36,647 bases of DNA. Source: JAJUFS01 sp964599565 (GTDB lineage Bacteria; Pseudomonadota; Gammaproteobacteria; Natronospirales; JAJUFS01). Both the position numbers and the translations under genes were made by a program. Shown in pieces: positions 7,084 to 15,652 of this stretch. The stretch's first letter is position 1; every line of letters begins with the position of its first letter. The notes below the pieces were generated by a model. That model was not told the origin of the DNA, did not search any database, and saw only the letters and a list, made by a program, of their open reading frames with translations. The stretch spans positions 1-36,647 of the forward strand of contig CAZRFE010000017.1 of the NCBI GenBank assembly GCA_964599565.1, given 5' to 3'.

Positions 7084-9453
7084 TTGGACAAGTACGTAAT
7101 CCGTTTTGAGTTGCTTGGCATGGACGACGTCGAGCGCGTCGGCGGCAAGAACGCCTCCCTTGGAGAAATGATCTCGAACCTGTCGAATGCGGGGGTCAAG
7201 GTGCCGGGCGGCTTCGCCACCACGGCGCAGGCGTATCGCGACTTTCTGGCGCACGAAGGTCTTGCGGACCGCATCAACGCGGCGCTTTCAAGTCTCGATG
7301 TCGACGACATCCGCGCGCTGGCCACGACGGGCCGGCAGATCCGTGAGTGGGTGATGGCCACGCCCTTCCCCGCACGCCTGCGTGACGACGTTGCAGCTGC
7401 CTACGAGCAGCTCATCAAGGATTGCGGACCGGATGCCTCGTTCGCCGTGCGTTCCTCGGCGACCGCCGAGGACCTGCCGGATGCCTCCTTCGCGGGTCAG
7501 CAAGAAACTTTTTTGAATATCAAAGGTTTGGAAAATATCATTGATGCGATGCATGAGGTCTTTGCGTCGCTCTTCAATGACCGCGCCATCGCCTACCGCG
7601 TGCACCAGGGCTTCGACCACAGCCAGGTGGCGCTGTCCGCCGGCGTGCAGCGCATGGTGCGCTCGGATATCGGCGCCTCGGGCGTCATGTTCACGCTGGA
7701 TACCGAGTCCGGCTTCCGCGACGCCGTGTTCATCACCTCCGCCTACGGCCTGGGCGAGACGGTCGTGCAGGGCGCCGTGAACCCCGACGAGTTCTACGTC
7801 TACAAGCCCGCGCTCGCCGCCGGCAAGGAAGCCATCCTGCGCCGCAGCCTCGGCGGCAAGGCAATCCGCATGATCTATTCCGATGAGTCAGGCCACGGCC
7901 GTTCCACGCAGACCGTGGAGGTCCCGGAAGCCGACCGCAACCGCTTCTCGCTGAACGACGCCGAGATCCAGGCACTGGCGCGGCAGGCGGTGATCATCGA
8001 GCAGCACTACGGGCGGCCGATGGACATCGAATGGGGCAAGGACGGCAACGATGGCGAGCTCTACATTCTCCAGGCGCGTCCCGAGACCGTGCAGTCGCGC
8101 GCAGGCCAGGTGATCGAGCGCTACCAGCTCACGGGCAAGGGTCCCGTGCTGGCCGAAGGCCGCGCCATCGGCCAGCGCATCGGCTCGGGCACTGCAAAGG
8201 TCCTGAAATCCATCGCCGACATGCACCGCGTCGAGCCCGGCGACGTGCTCGTCACCGACATGACCGATCCGGACTGGGAACCCATCATGAAGCGCGCTTC
8301 CGCGATCGTGACGAACCGCGGCGGCCGCACCTGCCATGCGGCGATCATCGCGCGCGAGCTCGGCATTCCCGCCGTCGTCGGCTGCGGCGATGCGACCGAG
8401 CGCGTCGGCGACGGCACGGACGTCACGATCTCCTGCGCGGAGGGCGACACCGGCTACATCTACGAAGGCAGGCTCGACTTCGAGAAAAAGGAAATCGCGC
8501 TCGACGACATGCCGGAGATTCCTCTCAAGGTGATGATGAACGTCGCGAATCCCGACCGCGCGTTCAGCTTCGCCGCCCTGCCCCATCGCGGCATCGGGCT
8601 CGCGCGACTTGAGTTCATCATCAACGTGATGATCGGCGTGCATCCCAAGGCACTGCTCAACTTCGACCGCATGGAACCGGAAATCCAGGCGAAGATCCGC
8701 AAGCACATGGCCGGCTACGCGGACCCGGTGAGCTTCTATGTCGACAAGCTCGCCGAAGGCATCGCGACGCTGGCGGCGGCATTCGCACCGGAACCGGTCA
8801 TCGTGCGCATGTCGGACTTCAAGTCGAACGAATACGCCAACCTGCTCGGCGGGCGGACGTTCGAGCCGCACGAGGAAAATCCGATGATCGGCTACCGCGG
8901 CGCATCGCGGTATGTGTCGGAGAATTTCCGCGACTGCTTCGAACTTGAAGTGAAGGCGCTGAAAAAGGTGCGCGAAGAGATGGGCCTAACCAATGTGCAG
9001 GTCATGATCCCGTTCGTGCGTACCGTCGAGGAAGGCCGCCAGGTTGTCGAACTGCTGGCGAAGAACGGCCTCAAGCGCGGCGAGAACGGCCTGAAACTCA
9101 TCATGATGTGCGAACTGCCGTCGAACGCGCTGCTCGCCGACGAATTCCTCGAACACTTCGACGGCTTCTCCATCGGCTCGAACGACCTCACGCAGCTCAC
9201 GCTCGGACTTGACCGCGACTCGGGCCTGATCGCGCAGCTGTTCGACGAGCGCAACGACGCGGTGAAGAAACTCCTCTCGATGGCGATCCAGGCCTGTCGC
9301 AAGCACGGCAAGTACATCGGCATCTGCGGCCAGGGGCCGTCCGATCATCCGGACCTCGCGGAATGGCTGCTGCAGCAGGGCATCGAATCCGTATCGCTGA
9401 ACCCTGACACCGTTGTTGAAACCTGGCTGTACCTCGCAGGGCAGAAAGTCTGA
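7084..9453 (+). CDS. ppsA: Phosphoenolpyruvate synthase (pyruvate, water dikinase)
   Basis: Converts pyruvate, ATP and water to PEP, AMP and Pi, the entry step of gluconeogenesis from pyruvate. I chose TTG 7084: it gives 789 residues (E. coli has 792), starts the conserved N-terminus VIRFELLGMDDVERVGG, and follows a GGGGGAAGA ribosome site. The in-frame upstream start at 7030 would add 18 unconserved residues. Domains in order are the ATP-binding N-terminal domain with SFAVRSSATAEDLPDASFAG, the swivelling phosphohistidine domain with GGRTCHAAI (His418), and the C-terminal PEP/pyruvate barrel with GICGQGPSDHPD. The threonine preceding CHAA is the usual PpsR target. Codons 7501-7550 are strikingly AT-rich compared with the rest of the gene. 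Confidence 0.97.
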   Translation: MDKYVIRFELLGMDDVERVGGKNASLGEMISNLSNAGVKVPGGFATTAQAYRDFLAHEGLADRINAALSSLDVDDIRALATTGRQIREWVMATPFPARLRDDVAAAYEQLIKDCGPDASFAVRSSATAEDLPDASFAGQQETFLNIKGLENIIDAMHEVFASLFNDRAIAYRVHQGFDHSQVALSAGVQRMVRSDIGASGVMFTLDTESGFRDAVFITSAYGLGETVVQGAVNPDEFYVYKPALAAGKEAILRRSLGGKAIRMIYSDESGHGRSTQTVEVPEADRNRFSLNDAEIQALARQAVIIEQHYGRPMDIEWGKDGNDGELYILQARPETVQSRAGQVIERYQLTGKGPVLAEGRAIGQRIGSGTAKVLKSIADMHRVEPGDVLVTDMTDPDWEPIMKRASAIVTNRGGRTCHAAIIARELGIPAVVGCGDATERVGDGTDVTISCAEGDTGYIYEGRLDFEKKEIALDDMPEIPLKVMMNVANPDRAFSFAALPHRGIGLARLEFIINVMIGVHPKALLNFDRMEPEIQAKIRKHMAGYADPVSFYVDKLAEGIATLAAAFAPEPVIVRMSDFKSNEYANLLGGRTFEPHEENPMIGYRGASRYVSENFRDCFELEVKALKKVREEMGLTNVQVMIPFVRTVEEGRQVVELLAKNGLKRGENGLKLIMMCELPSNALLADEFLEHFDGFSIGSNDLTQLTLGLDRDSGLIAQLFDERNDAVKKLLSMAIQACRKHGKYIGICGQGPSDHPDLAEWLLQQGIESVSLNPDTVVETWLYLAGQKV

Positions 9454-9666
9454 CGCACACGCGCCGTGCGGAGTACCGGTACGGCTTTCGGGCGTGGCGC
9501 CATGCATGACCGTGAACGGCGCAGGCGGAAGCGGGAATTGCGGAGCTTTCGCCAGGCGCCGTTTCTGCATGGGCGACTGCGCGAAAGCCTGTTTGCAAAC
9601 CGGGAAACGCCCGACCGGCTGCGCAACGCTGCCTCCTGAACGTTTCCCCATTCGACCGGAACGGAC
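9454..9666. other. Intergenic region ppsA to aldehyde dehydrogenase
   Basis: 213 bases. I see short palindromes (GTACCGGTAC near 9471 and GTTTGCAAAC near 9592) but no clear terminator with a U tract, no convincing promoter and no supported gene. Confidence 0.5.
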
Positions 9667-11232
9667 ATGCGCGAAACACTTCCACGCACGGTGATCGTTC
9701 GCAATCCCGCCACGGGAGAGGAAATTTCCCGTCATGTCGAAATGGACGCGGACGCGCTGCGCACCGTCATCCGGCAAGCGCGCGACGCGCAGGCTCGCTG
9801 GTACGCGACTCCGCTCAAGACGCGAATCGCTTGCGTTCGACGCATGCGTGAATGGCTGGTCGCGCACGCTGATGAAACCGCACAGGCCATCAGCCACTGC
9901 ACGGGAAAGCTTCCGATGGAAGCGCTCGCGTTCGATGTCCTGCCATCGGTGTTCGGCAGCGCGTGGTATTGCCGCCATGCGCGACGGTGCCTCGCGGATG
10001 AAACCCTTCCCGGCGGCAATGTCTTCCTGCTCAACAAGCGCAGCCGGCTGCATCGGGAACCGCGGGGCGTTATCGGCGTGATCTCGCCCTGGAACTACCC
10101 GCTCGGGATTCCCATGCATGAAATCGTGCCCGCATTGCTCGCGGGAAACGCCATCGTGTTCAAGACAGCGCCGGAAACCCTTCCCGTCGGCGAATGCATC
10201 GAGGCCATGTGCCGGGATGCAGGCATTCCCGCCGGCATCTTCAACCATGTGATCGTCGATGGTCCGCTCTGCGGCGACGTGATGCTCGAAGCCGGCGGCG
10301 TCGACAAGCTTTTCTTCACGGGCAGCGTGCGCGTCGGCAGGATCCTCGCGGAGAAGGCTGCGAGAAATTTCATCGACATCTCGCTTGAGCTTGGCGGCAA
10401 GGACGCCATGATCGTGCTGGACGATGCCGATATCGATCGCGCGGCACGCGGCGCAACCTGGGCGGGCATGCAGAACGCCGGCCAGTCATGCGCGGGCGTC
10501 GAGCGCGTGTACGTGCAGCGCGGCGTGTACGACGCTTTTCTTGATGCGGTGAAACGTGAGGTCGAGCAGCTTCGCGTGCAAGGCCCGCGGCATGCCGGCC
10601 GCGACATGGGCGTCATGACAACCCACCGGCAGGCAGCAACCGTCAGCGCGCAGATCGAAGAAGCCTTGCGTGACGGCGCGACCGTGCATGCGGGCAGCGT
10701 GCGGTCCGATGCGCACACTGTGTCGCCCGCAGTACTGGTGAACGTGCATCACGGCATGCGCATCATGCAGGAAGAAACGTTCGGCCCCGTATTCGGCGTG
10801 ATGCCGTTTTGGACGGATGAAGAAGCCGCGCAGCTCGCCAATGATTCCCGTTATGGCCTCACCGCATCCATCTGGTCTGGAAATGCCGTGCGTGCACGTC
10901 GTCTCGCACGCCATCTTGATGCCGGCGCGATCACCATCAACGATCACCTGATGTCGCATGGCATGACGGAGACACCCTGGGGCGGCGTGAAGGAGTCGGG
11001 TTCCGGCCGTGGTCATGGGCGGATTGCCTTTGAAGCCGTGACGAAACTGAAGGTCGTCATCGATGACCGGCTCGGTTTCCTGCCGCGCAATCCCTGGTGG
11101 TATCCCTACTCGGCGCGCGCGTACAACGCGTTGAAGGACACCATGCTTGCGCGCCATGGAAACGGCGCACGCTTGCGCCTGCGTGCACTGCGCCGGCTGC
11201 TCATGGCGTTGCCGTCGATGTTCCGCTCGTGA
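9667..11232 (+). CDS. Aldehyde dehydrogenase family protein
   Basis: NAD(P)-dependent oxidation of an aldehyde to a carboxylic acid; substrate unknown. The protein has 521 residues with all core catalytic positions: Asn143 in SPWNYP, Lys166 in FKTAPE, Glu241 in LELGGKD, the nucleophile Cys275 in NAGQSCAGVER, and the later EETFGPVFGV segment. After the usual end of the fold there is an additional ~45-residue tail with NPWWYPYS, then a basic amphipathic stretch ending RLRLRALRRLLMALPSMF, which could touch membranes as in some long-chain fatty aldehyde dehydrogenases (inference). The ribosome site before ATG 9667 is weak. It follows ppsA on the same strand, but the 213-base gap leaves cotranscription open. 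Confidence 0.93.
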   Translation: MRETLPRTVIVRNPATGEEISRHVEMDADALRTVIRQARDAQARWYATPLKTRIACVRRMREWLVAHADETAQAISHCTGKLPMEALAFDVLPSVFGSAWYCRHARRCLADETLPGGNVFLLNKRSRLHREPRGVIGVISPWNYPLGIPMHEIVPALLAGNAIVFKTAPETLPVGECIEAMCRDAGIPAGIFNHVIVDGPLCGDVMLEAGGVDKLFFTGSVRVGRILAEKAARNFIDISLELGGKDAMIVLDDADIDRAARGATWAGMQNAGQSCAGVERVYVQRGVYDAFLDAVKREVEQLRVQGPRHAGRDMGVMTTHRQAATVSAQIEEALRDGATVHAGSVRSDAHTVSPAVLVNVHHGMRIMQEETFGPVFGVMPFWTDEEAAQLANDSRYGLTASIWSGNAVRARRLARHLDAGAITINDHLMSHGMTETPWGGVKESGSGRGHGRIAFEAVTKLKVVIDDRLGFLPRNPWWYPYSARAYNALKDTMLARHGNGARLRLRALRRLLMALPSMFRS

Positions 11233-11342
11233 ACCACGCGAAACACCGCTGACGCCGCATTCTCACAAATCAGGCCGCGCCTCATTGTTGCGCGCTGAAA
11301 GCTGCCGGTACCTTCCGTGCGCCCAACGAACACGGAGGTTTC

Positions 11343-13454
11343 ATGCGCATCGCACTGTTGCTGTTCACGTTCCTGTTCTTCCCCGCAACCGGCGTTGCCG
11401 CCGGCGTCACGGACATATCCTTCTCAACGGCAACCGCTGTCCCCTCGGATGACGGTCTCGAGCTCACGGGTTACCTCCACGTTCCGGAAGGTGATGGTCC
11501 ATTTCCCGCCGTCATCCTCATGCACGGTTGCTCCGGGCTGCGTTCCAATGGCTATCGTGCTGCGCCGGTCGCAAGCCAGTACCAGGGCTGGACGGCAGAA
11601 TGGCTGTCACGCGGTTACGTCGTCATGCTCGTCGACAGCTTCTGGCCGCGCTACGAAGCGCATCCCGAGCTGTATGTCGAAGACGCCGGAGGAAATCCCG
11701 CAGACTTCATCGACAGCAGCCTGAAGGAATGCAGCAACGGCACACTCGGCATCAACGAAGTCACGCAGCGTGCCTACGATGCGCACGCCGCGAAGGAATA
11801 CCTGCTCACCGCGTCGGGCGTCGACATCGATCCCGAACGCATCTTCCTGCAGGGCTGGTCGCATGGTGCAAGCTCTGCGATGGCGGCCATGCATGAAGAG
11901 CATGCGGGCGGCACGGCCGAGTTTCGCGCCGCGGTCGTTTCCTACCCGGGTTGCAGTGTCTATGGCGCGATGCCCGATGTCCGTCCGGTCGGTCCGCTGC
12001 TGATACTGCATGCCGAACTTGATCCGCTGTACAGCAACAGCACGTACTGCGAAGACCAGGTGCGGAGTGCGCATGACGCCGGCTTCGATGGCTTTTTCGA
12101 AATGGCGGTGTACGCGGGCGCTGACCACAGCTTCGAGATCGCCGGTGGCGCCGCGAACGATGCAGCGGCCATCCACGCGCGCGCCACGACCACCGCTTTC
12201 TTCGAACATCTGCAGACGCACGCACTCCCCCAGTCGCTGCAATGGTCGCGAAGCTCGCCGTTTCTCTCGGCGCGTCCTTACCTCCCCGCAATGCCACCGA
12301 TCGTCGCCGAAGGCTGGCCGGATGACACGGCAATCGACATCCCGACGGAGAGCATCAATCTCGCGGCGCTGTTCACCTCTCCGCTCGGCGGCAACATCGC
12401 GACCACGATCGCGACATCAAGCGACCACGTGACCATTGACGGCGACGATCTCGTGATTGACGTTTCCGATGCCGAACTTCCGCTTGTATTTGCGGTCACC
12501 GTTGCGGATGACAGCGGTCAGCGCGTGCAGTGGTTCGAAGTCCGCGCCCATGATGTGCAAACAGCGACGCTCGTCATCTCGGATCACCTTGTCATCGAGC
12601 AACGCAATCCGCTGCAGTTTCCGGCGGAAGGCCCGCTGAACGTCGGCGATGTTCCATTCGACGTGTTGCTCGATGGCCTGGAAGGCAGCGAAATTTCAGC
12701 AGCAGGACTGCCGGACGGCCTTGCGTTTGAATCCGGCTCGCTGACGGGAGATCTTTCCGGAATCATGCTCCCCTTCAACTTCGTCGCGGAAGTTGCCTTG
12801 TCTTCTGCAACCGTGCAGCTGAACGTGACGGTTGCCGCACATCCGCTGACGCCGGGTGTTGCAACGCTGAGCATCGCGGGCATCGGCAACATAGCGCCCT
12901 TCGACGACATTCCGGATGACGACGTGCCGGACGACGAAGACCCGGCGGAGAAAGCGGATCTCTCGCTGAGCATGATCGCTGAACCGGAGGTCACGCGCGG
13001 GAAGGAGACCGGTGTGCTGGTCACTGTCGTCAACAGCGGACCCGATGCTGCGCAAGGTGCGGCTGTCGAACTGAGCGCGCCGGACACATGGACGATCACG
13101 CGGATCGATCACTGTGAAACGCTCGACAAGCTTTCTGCATCACGCTGGGTCTGCGACATCGGTGCAATGGCAGCCGGTGCAACGGCGAGACTGGATGCGG
13201 TACTGGCGGCACCTGCCTCATCAACAGCAGCCAGCGGAACCCTGACCGCCGTCGCGTCCGCGACGACCAGCGACCCGAACGCCGGCAACAATTCCGATTC
13301 CGCGAGCATCACGCTCACCGATCCTTCGGGCCCGGGTGATCCCGATCCGCAACCCCAGCCTGGAGGCAACGGCAATGGCGGCGGCGGCGGCACGGGTGCG
13401 TTGTCGTTGTTGCTGCTCACGCTCCTGCATGGCAGACGGCCTCGACACTCATGA
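11343..13454 (+). CDS. Secreted dienelactone-hydrolase-like protein with Ig-like repeats and GlyGly-CTERM tail
   Basis: A multidomain exported protein of 703 residues. Residues 1-20 form a signal peptide ending GVAA. Residues ~25-290 form an alpha/beta hydrolase like dienelactone hydrolase, with nucleophile Ser173 in GWSHGAS, Asp227 in LHAELDPLY and His262 in GADHSFE, so the catalytic triad is complete. Two beta-rich Ig/cadherin-like stretches follow, then an acidic linker (DDIPDDDVPDDEDP), then a DUF11-type domain with VVNSGPDAAQGA. A Gly-rich spacer leads to a C-terminal GGGGGTGALSLLLL helix and basic end RRPRHS, which fits a GlyGly-CTERM signal cleaved by a rhombosortase. A GGAGG ribosome site lies 5 bases before ATG 11343. 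The substrate (ester or lactone) is unknown. Confidence 0.88.
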   Translation: MRIALLLFTFLFFPATGVAAGVTDISFSTATAVPSDDGLELTGYLHVPEGDGPFPAVILMHGCSGLRSNGYRAAPVASQYQGWTAEWLSRGYVVMLVDSFWPRYEAHPELYVEDAGGNPADFIDSSLKECSNGTLGINEVTQRAYDAHAAKEYLLTASGVDIDPERIFLQGWSHGASSAMAAMHEEHAGGTAEFRAAVVSYPGCSVYGAMPDVRPVGPLLILHAELDPLYSNSTYCEDQVRSAHDAGFDGFFEMAVYAGADHSFEIAGGAANDAAAIHARATTTAFFEHLQTHALPQSLQWSRSSPFLSARPYLPAMPPIVAEGWPDDTAIDIPTESINLAALFTSPLGGNIATTIATSSDHVTIDGDDLVIDVSDAELPLVFAVTVADDSGQRVQWFEVRAHDVQTATLVISDHLVIEQRNPLQFPAEGPLNVGDVPFDVLLDGLEGSEISAAGLPDGLAFESGSLTGDLSGIMLPFNFVAEVALSSATVQLNVTVAAHPLTPGVATLSIAGIGNIAPFDDIPDDDVPDDEDPAEKADLSLSMIAEPEVTRGKETGVLVTVVNSGPDAAQGAAVELSAPDTWTITRIDHCETLDKLSASRWVCDIGAMAAGATARLDAVLAAPASSTAASGTLTAVASATTSDPNAGNNSDSASITLTDPSGPGDPDPQPQPGGNGNGGGGGTGALSLLLLTLLHGRRPRHS

Positions 13455-13468
13455 CTACAAGAGCAGAC

Positions 13469-13494
13469 AGCGGCCATCCCGGCGGGTGGTCGCT
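13469..13494. terminator. Hairpin between convergent genes
   Basis: An 11-base stem AGCGGCCATCC / GGTGGTCGCT, with two G-U pairs on the plus-strand transcript, lies between the hydrolase stop (13454) and the stop of the convergent GNAT-nitrilase gene (13504). No clear U tract follows, so terminator function is only suggested by location. Confidence 0.35.
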
Positions 13495-13503
13495 GCCTGC
13501 GTA

Positions 13504-15066
13504 TCACACGTCGTTGCGCAGCCAGCGTACCTCGTAGAGGTCACGCCGGCGGTCACGGAAGTTCTGCACGGCGCCTTCATCACGCAGCACCTTCAGTTTT
13601 TCGAGATCCACATCCACGATCAACGTCGTTTCCGTGTTCGGCGTTGATTCCGCCGCGATGCCGTCGTGCGGAAACGCGAAGTCGGCCGGCGTGAAGATCG
13701 CTGACTGCGAGTACTGGATGTCCGCGTTCTCGACACGCGGCAGGTTTCCAACGCTGCCCGTGATCGCGACGTAGCACTCGTTCTCTATTGCACGCGCCTG
13801 CGCGCAGCGTTGCACGCGAAGGTAGCCGTTCTTGGTATCCACCCAGTACGGAACGAAAAGAATCTGCATGCCACGGTCTGCGAGCAGGCGCGGCAGTTCG
13901 GGAAACTCCGCGTCATAGCAGATGAGAATGCCGATCCTGCCCGCATCCGTATCGAACACATTGAGATGATCGCCGCCGCGTGTACCCCAGTACTTCTTCT
14001 CATCCGGTGTGGCATGCAGCTTGTATTGATGCTCATGCGTGCCATCGCGCCGGAAAAGATACGCGACATTGTAAAGCCCGGTCTCCTCGTAGACCGGCAT
14101 GCTGCCTGCAACGATGTTGATGTTGTAGGAGACGGCAAGTTCCTGGAACTGCTCGGTGATTTCGGTGGTGTAACCCGCCAGCTGCCGCATGGCTTCGGCG
14201 GGACTCATCGCGTTGAAACGTTCCATGAGCGGTGCATTGAAGTATTCCGGGAACAGCGCAAAATCGGCGTTGTAACCTGCCAGTGCATCAACGAAGAACT
14301 CCACCTGCCCCATCAACTCCTCGACGGACTTCATGGGGCGCATCTGCCATTGCACGGTCCCAACGCGTACCGTCGTCTTGGGCGCAGCGACCGGCGGCGG
14401 ATCGCGTTCCTCGTAATGGATGTTGCTCCATTCGAGCACGGTCGCGTAGCCGAACGAATCGCGATCGTCCGGAAGATAGCCGCGGATGACGCGGCGCGCC
14501 TGGAAATCGTTGGCGAGCTGAAAGCTCAGGATGGGATCGTAGATCTCACGCTGCCGGACCTGCTGCACGTATTCTTCCGGAGACATCTGCTCGGCATGCT
14601 TGCGATAGCCGGGAATGCGGCCACCGGCAACGACGGCGCGAAGGTTGAGATTGCGGCACAGCTCCTTGCGCGCGTCGTACAGGCGCCGGCCGAGCCGCAT
14701 TCCGCGATACTCGGGATCGACGAAGACATCGACGCCGTACAGCACATCGCCATTCGGATCGTGCGTGGTGAAATAGCCGTTGCCGGTGATCTGATCGTAG
14801 GTGTGGCGGTCGCCGAAACGTGCGTAGTTCACGATCAGCGTCAATGCCGCGGCGACAACGTCGCCGTTGTCTTCGATGCACAACTGTCCTTCGGGGAAAC
14901 GATTGAGCTGCGCGACGAGTTCTTCCCTGGACCAGCGACTGTTGTCGACGCCCGTGTACGCCCGTGCCATGAGCCGCCGGAGCGCATCGTGATCGTCCGG
15001 TCGCAGGTTGCGCAGTACCAGGCGTGTTTCATCCTGCGGCTGTCCGTCTTGCGCCGCGTCGTGCAT
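13504..15066 (-). CDS. GNAT acetyltransferase / carbon-nitrogen hydrolase fusion
   Basis: A natural two-domain enzyme of 520 residues. Residues ~15-215 form a GNAT acetyltransferase domain with the acetyl-CoA loop RGMRLGRRLY at 121-130. Residues ~230-510 form a nitrilase-superfamily amidohydrolase with the catalytic triad Glu274 (LFPEYF), Lys349 (HQYKLH) and Cys383 (LICYDAEFPE). Such fusions are known in other proteobacteria, but the substrate is not established; hydrolysis of an amide coupled to acyl transfer on an amine is plausible. A GGAG site lies about 8 bases before ATG 15066. It is cytoplasmic, with no signal peptide. The DUF2147 gene upstream on the same strand is 93 bases away. Confidence 0.94.
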   Translation of the reverse strand: MHDAAQDGQPQDETRLVLRNLRPDDHDALRRLMARAYTGVDNSRWSREELVAQLNRFPEGQLCIEDNGDVVAAALTLIVNYARFGDRHTYDQITGNGYFTTHDPNGDVLYGVDVFVDPEYRGMRLGRRLYDARKELCRNLNLRAVVAGGRIPGYRKHAEQMSPEEYVQQVRQREIYDPILSFQLANDFQARRVIRGYLPDDRDSFGYATVLEWSNIHYEERDPPPVAAPKTTVRVGTVQWQMRPMKSVEELMGQVEFFVDALAGYNADFALFPEYFNAPLMERFNAMSPAEAMRQLAGYTTEITEQFQELAVSYNINIVAGSMPVYEETGLYNVAYLFRRDGTHEHQYKLHATPDEKKYWGTRGGDHLNVFDTDAGRIGILICYDAEFPELPRLLADRGMQILFVPYWVDTKNGYLRVQRCAQARAIENECYVAITGSVGNLPRVENADIQYSQSAIFTPADFAFPHDGIAAESTPNTETTLIVDVDLEKLKVLRDEGAVQNFRDRRRDLYEVRWLRNDV

Positions 15067-15159
15067 CGTCCGCTCCGCGGTATGGAAAGAGCATGACGGA
15101 TGTTAGCACGGCAATCATGACGGTCCGCGGAATGCGGAAAGTGTGAAATCGCGCGATGC

Positions 15160-15648
15160 TTACTGCACGCTCTGCGGCAATGACTTTCCCGTCGCGAGCA
15201 CACGCGTCCATTCCGTGGTACGGCCGAACATGGAAATACCGACATACCCCCTGACCTTCAGCGTTCCCTCGTCGGTCAGTTGCAGCTTGCACCGGTACGT
15301 CCTGCCGTTTTCCGGATCGTAGATCGTGCCGCCAGCCCAGCGATTCCCGCCCTCGTACTGGAAACCCTCCATGATGCGCAGACCGAGAATGCTGCGTTTA
15401 CGCAGTTGCGGATCGGGATTCTCGCGATCCGTCTTCGGCTGTCCCGCCAGTTCGTCGTCCGCGGCGAAGAAGGGCTCCTGCAGCCAGGTGATCACGCCGT
15501 GATAGCCGTTCTCGCCAAGGGAAATCTCGACATGCGCTTGTGCCTTCTCCGTGGCCCATACGCCGAGCACACGGCTGCCCGCCGTATCCTGCGCAAGAGA
15601 ACTGCTTGAAAGGAACAGCAGTGTCGCGATGAGCGCTGCACGTTTCAT
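15160..15648 (-). CDS. DUF2147 family exported protein
   Basis: 162 residues beginning at ATG 15648, preceded by an AAAGGTGA ribosome site that overlaps the stop codon of the upstream gene. I prefer it to the in-frame start at 15690, which lies inside that gene. Signal peptide MKRAALIATLLFLSSSSLA is followed by a domain I assign to DUF2147: VLGVWATEKAQAHVEI near the start, a central KTDRENPDPQLRKR, and ENGRTYRCKLQL with LKVRGYVGISMFGRT near the end. Members are small periplasmic or secreted beta-rich proteins of unknown function. It is cotranscribed with the beta-propeller protein upstream. Confidence 0.88.
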   Translation of the reverse strand: MKRAALIATLLFLSSSSLAQDTAGSRVLGVWATEKAQAHVEISLGENGYHGVITWLQEPFFAADDELAGQPKTDRENPDPQLRKRSILGLRIMEGFQYEGGNRWAGGTIYDPENGRTYRCKLQLTDEGTLKVRGYVGISMFGRTTEWTRVLATGKSLPQSVQ

Positions 15649-15652
15649 GCAG

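Noticed and set aside
9413..9694. Small 93-codon frame between ppsA and the aldehyde dehydrogenase
   Set aside because: Overlaps both neighbours, no ribosome site and a composition without recognisable folds.
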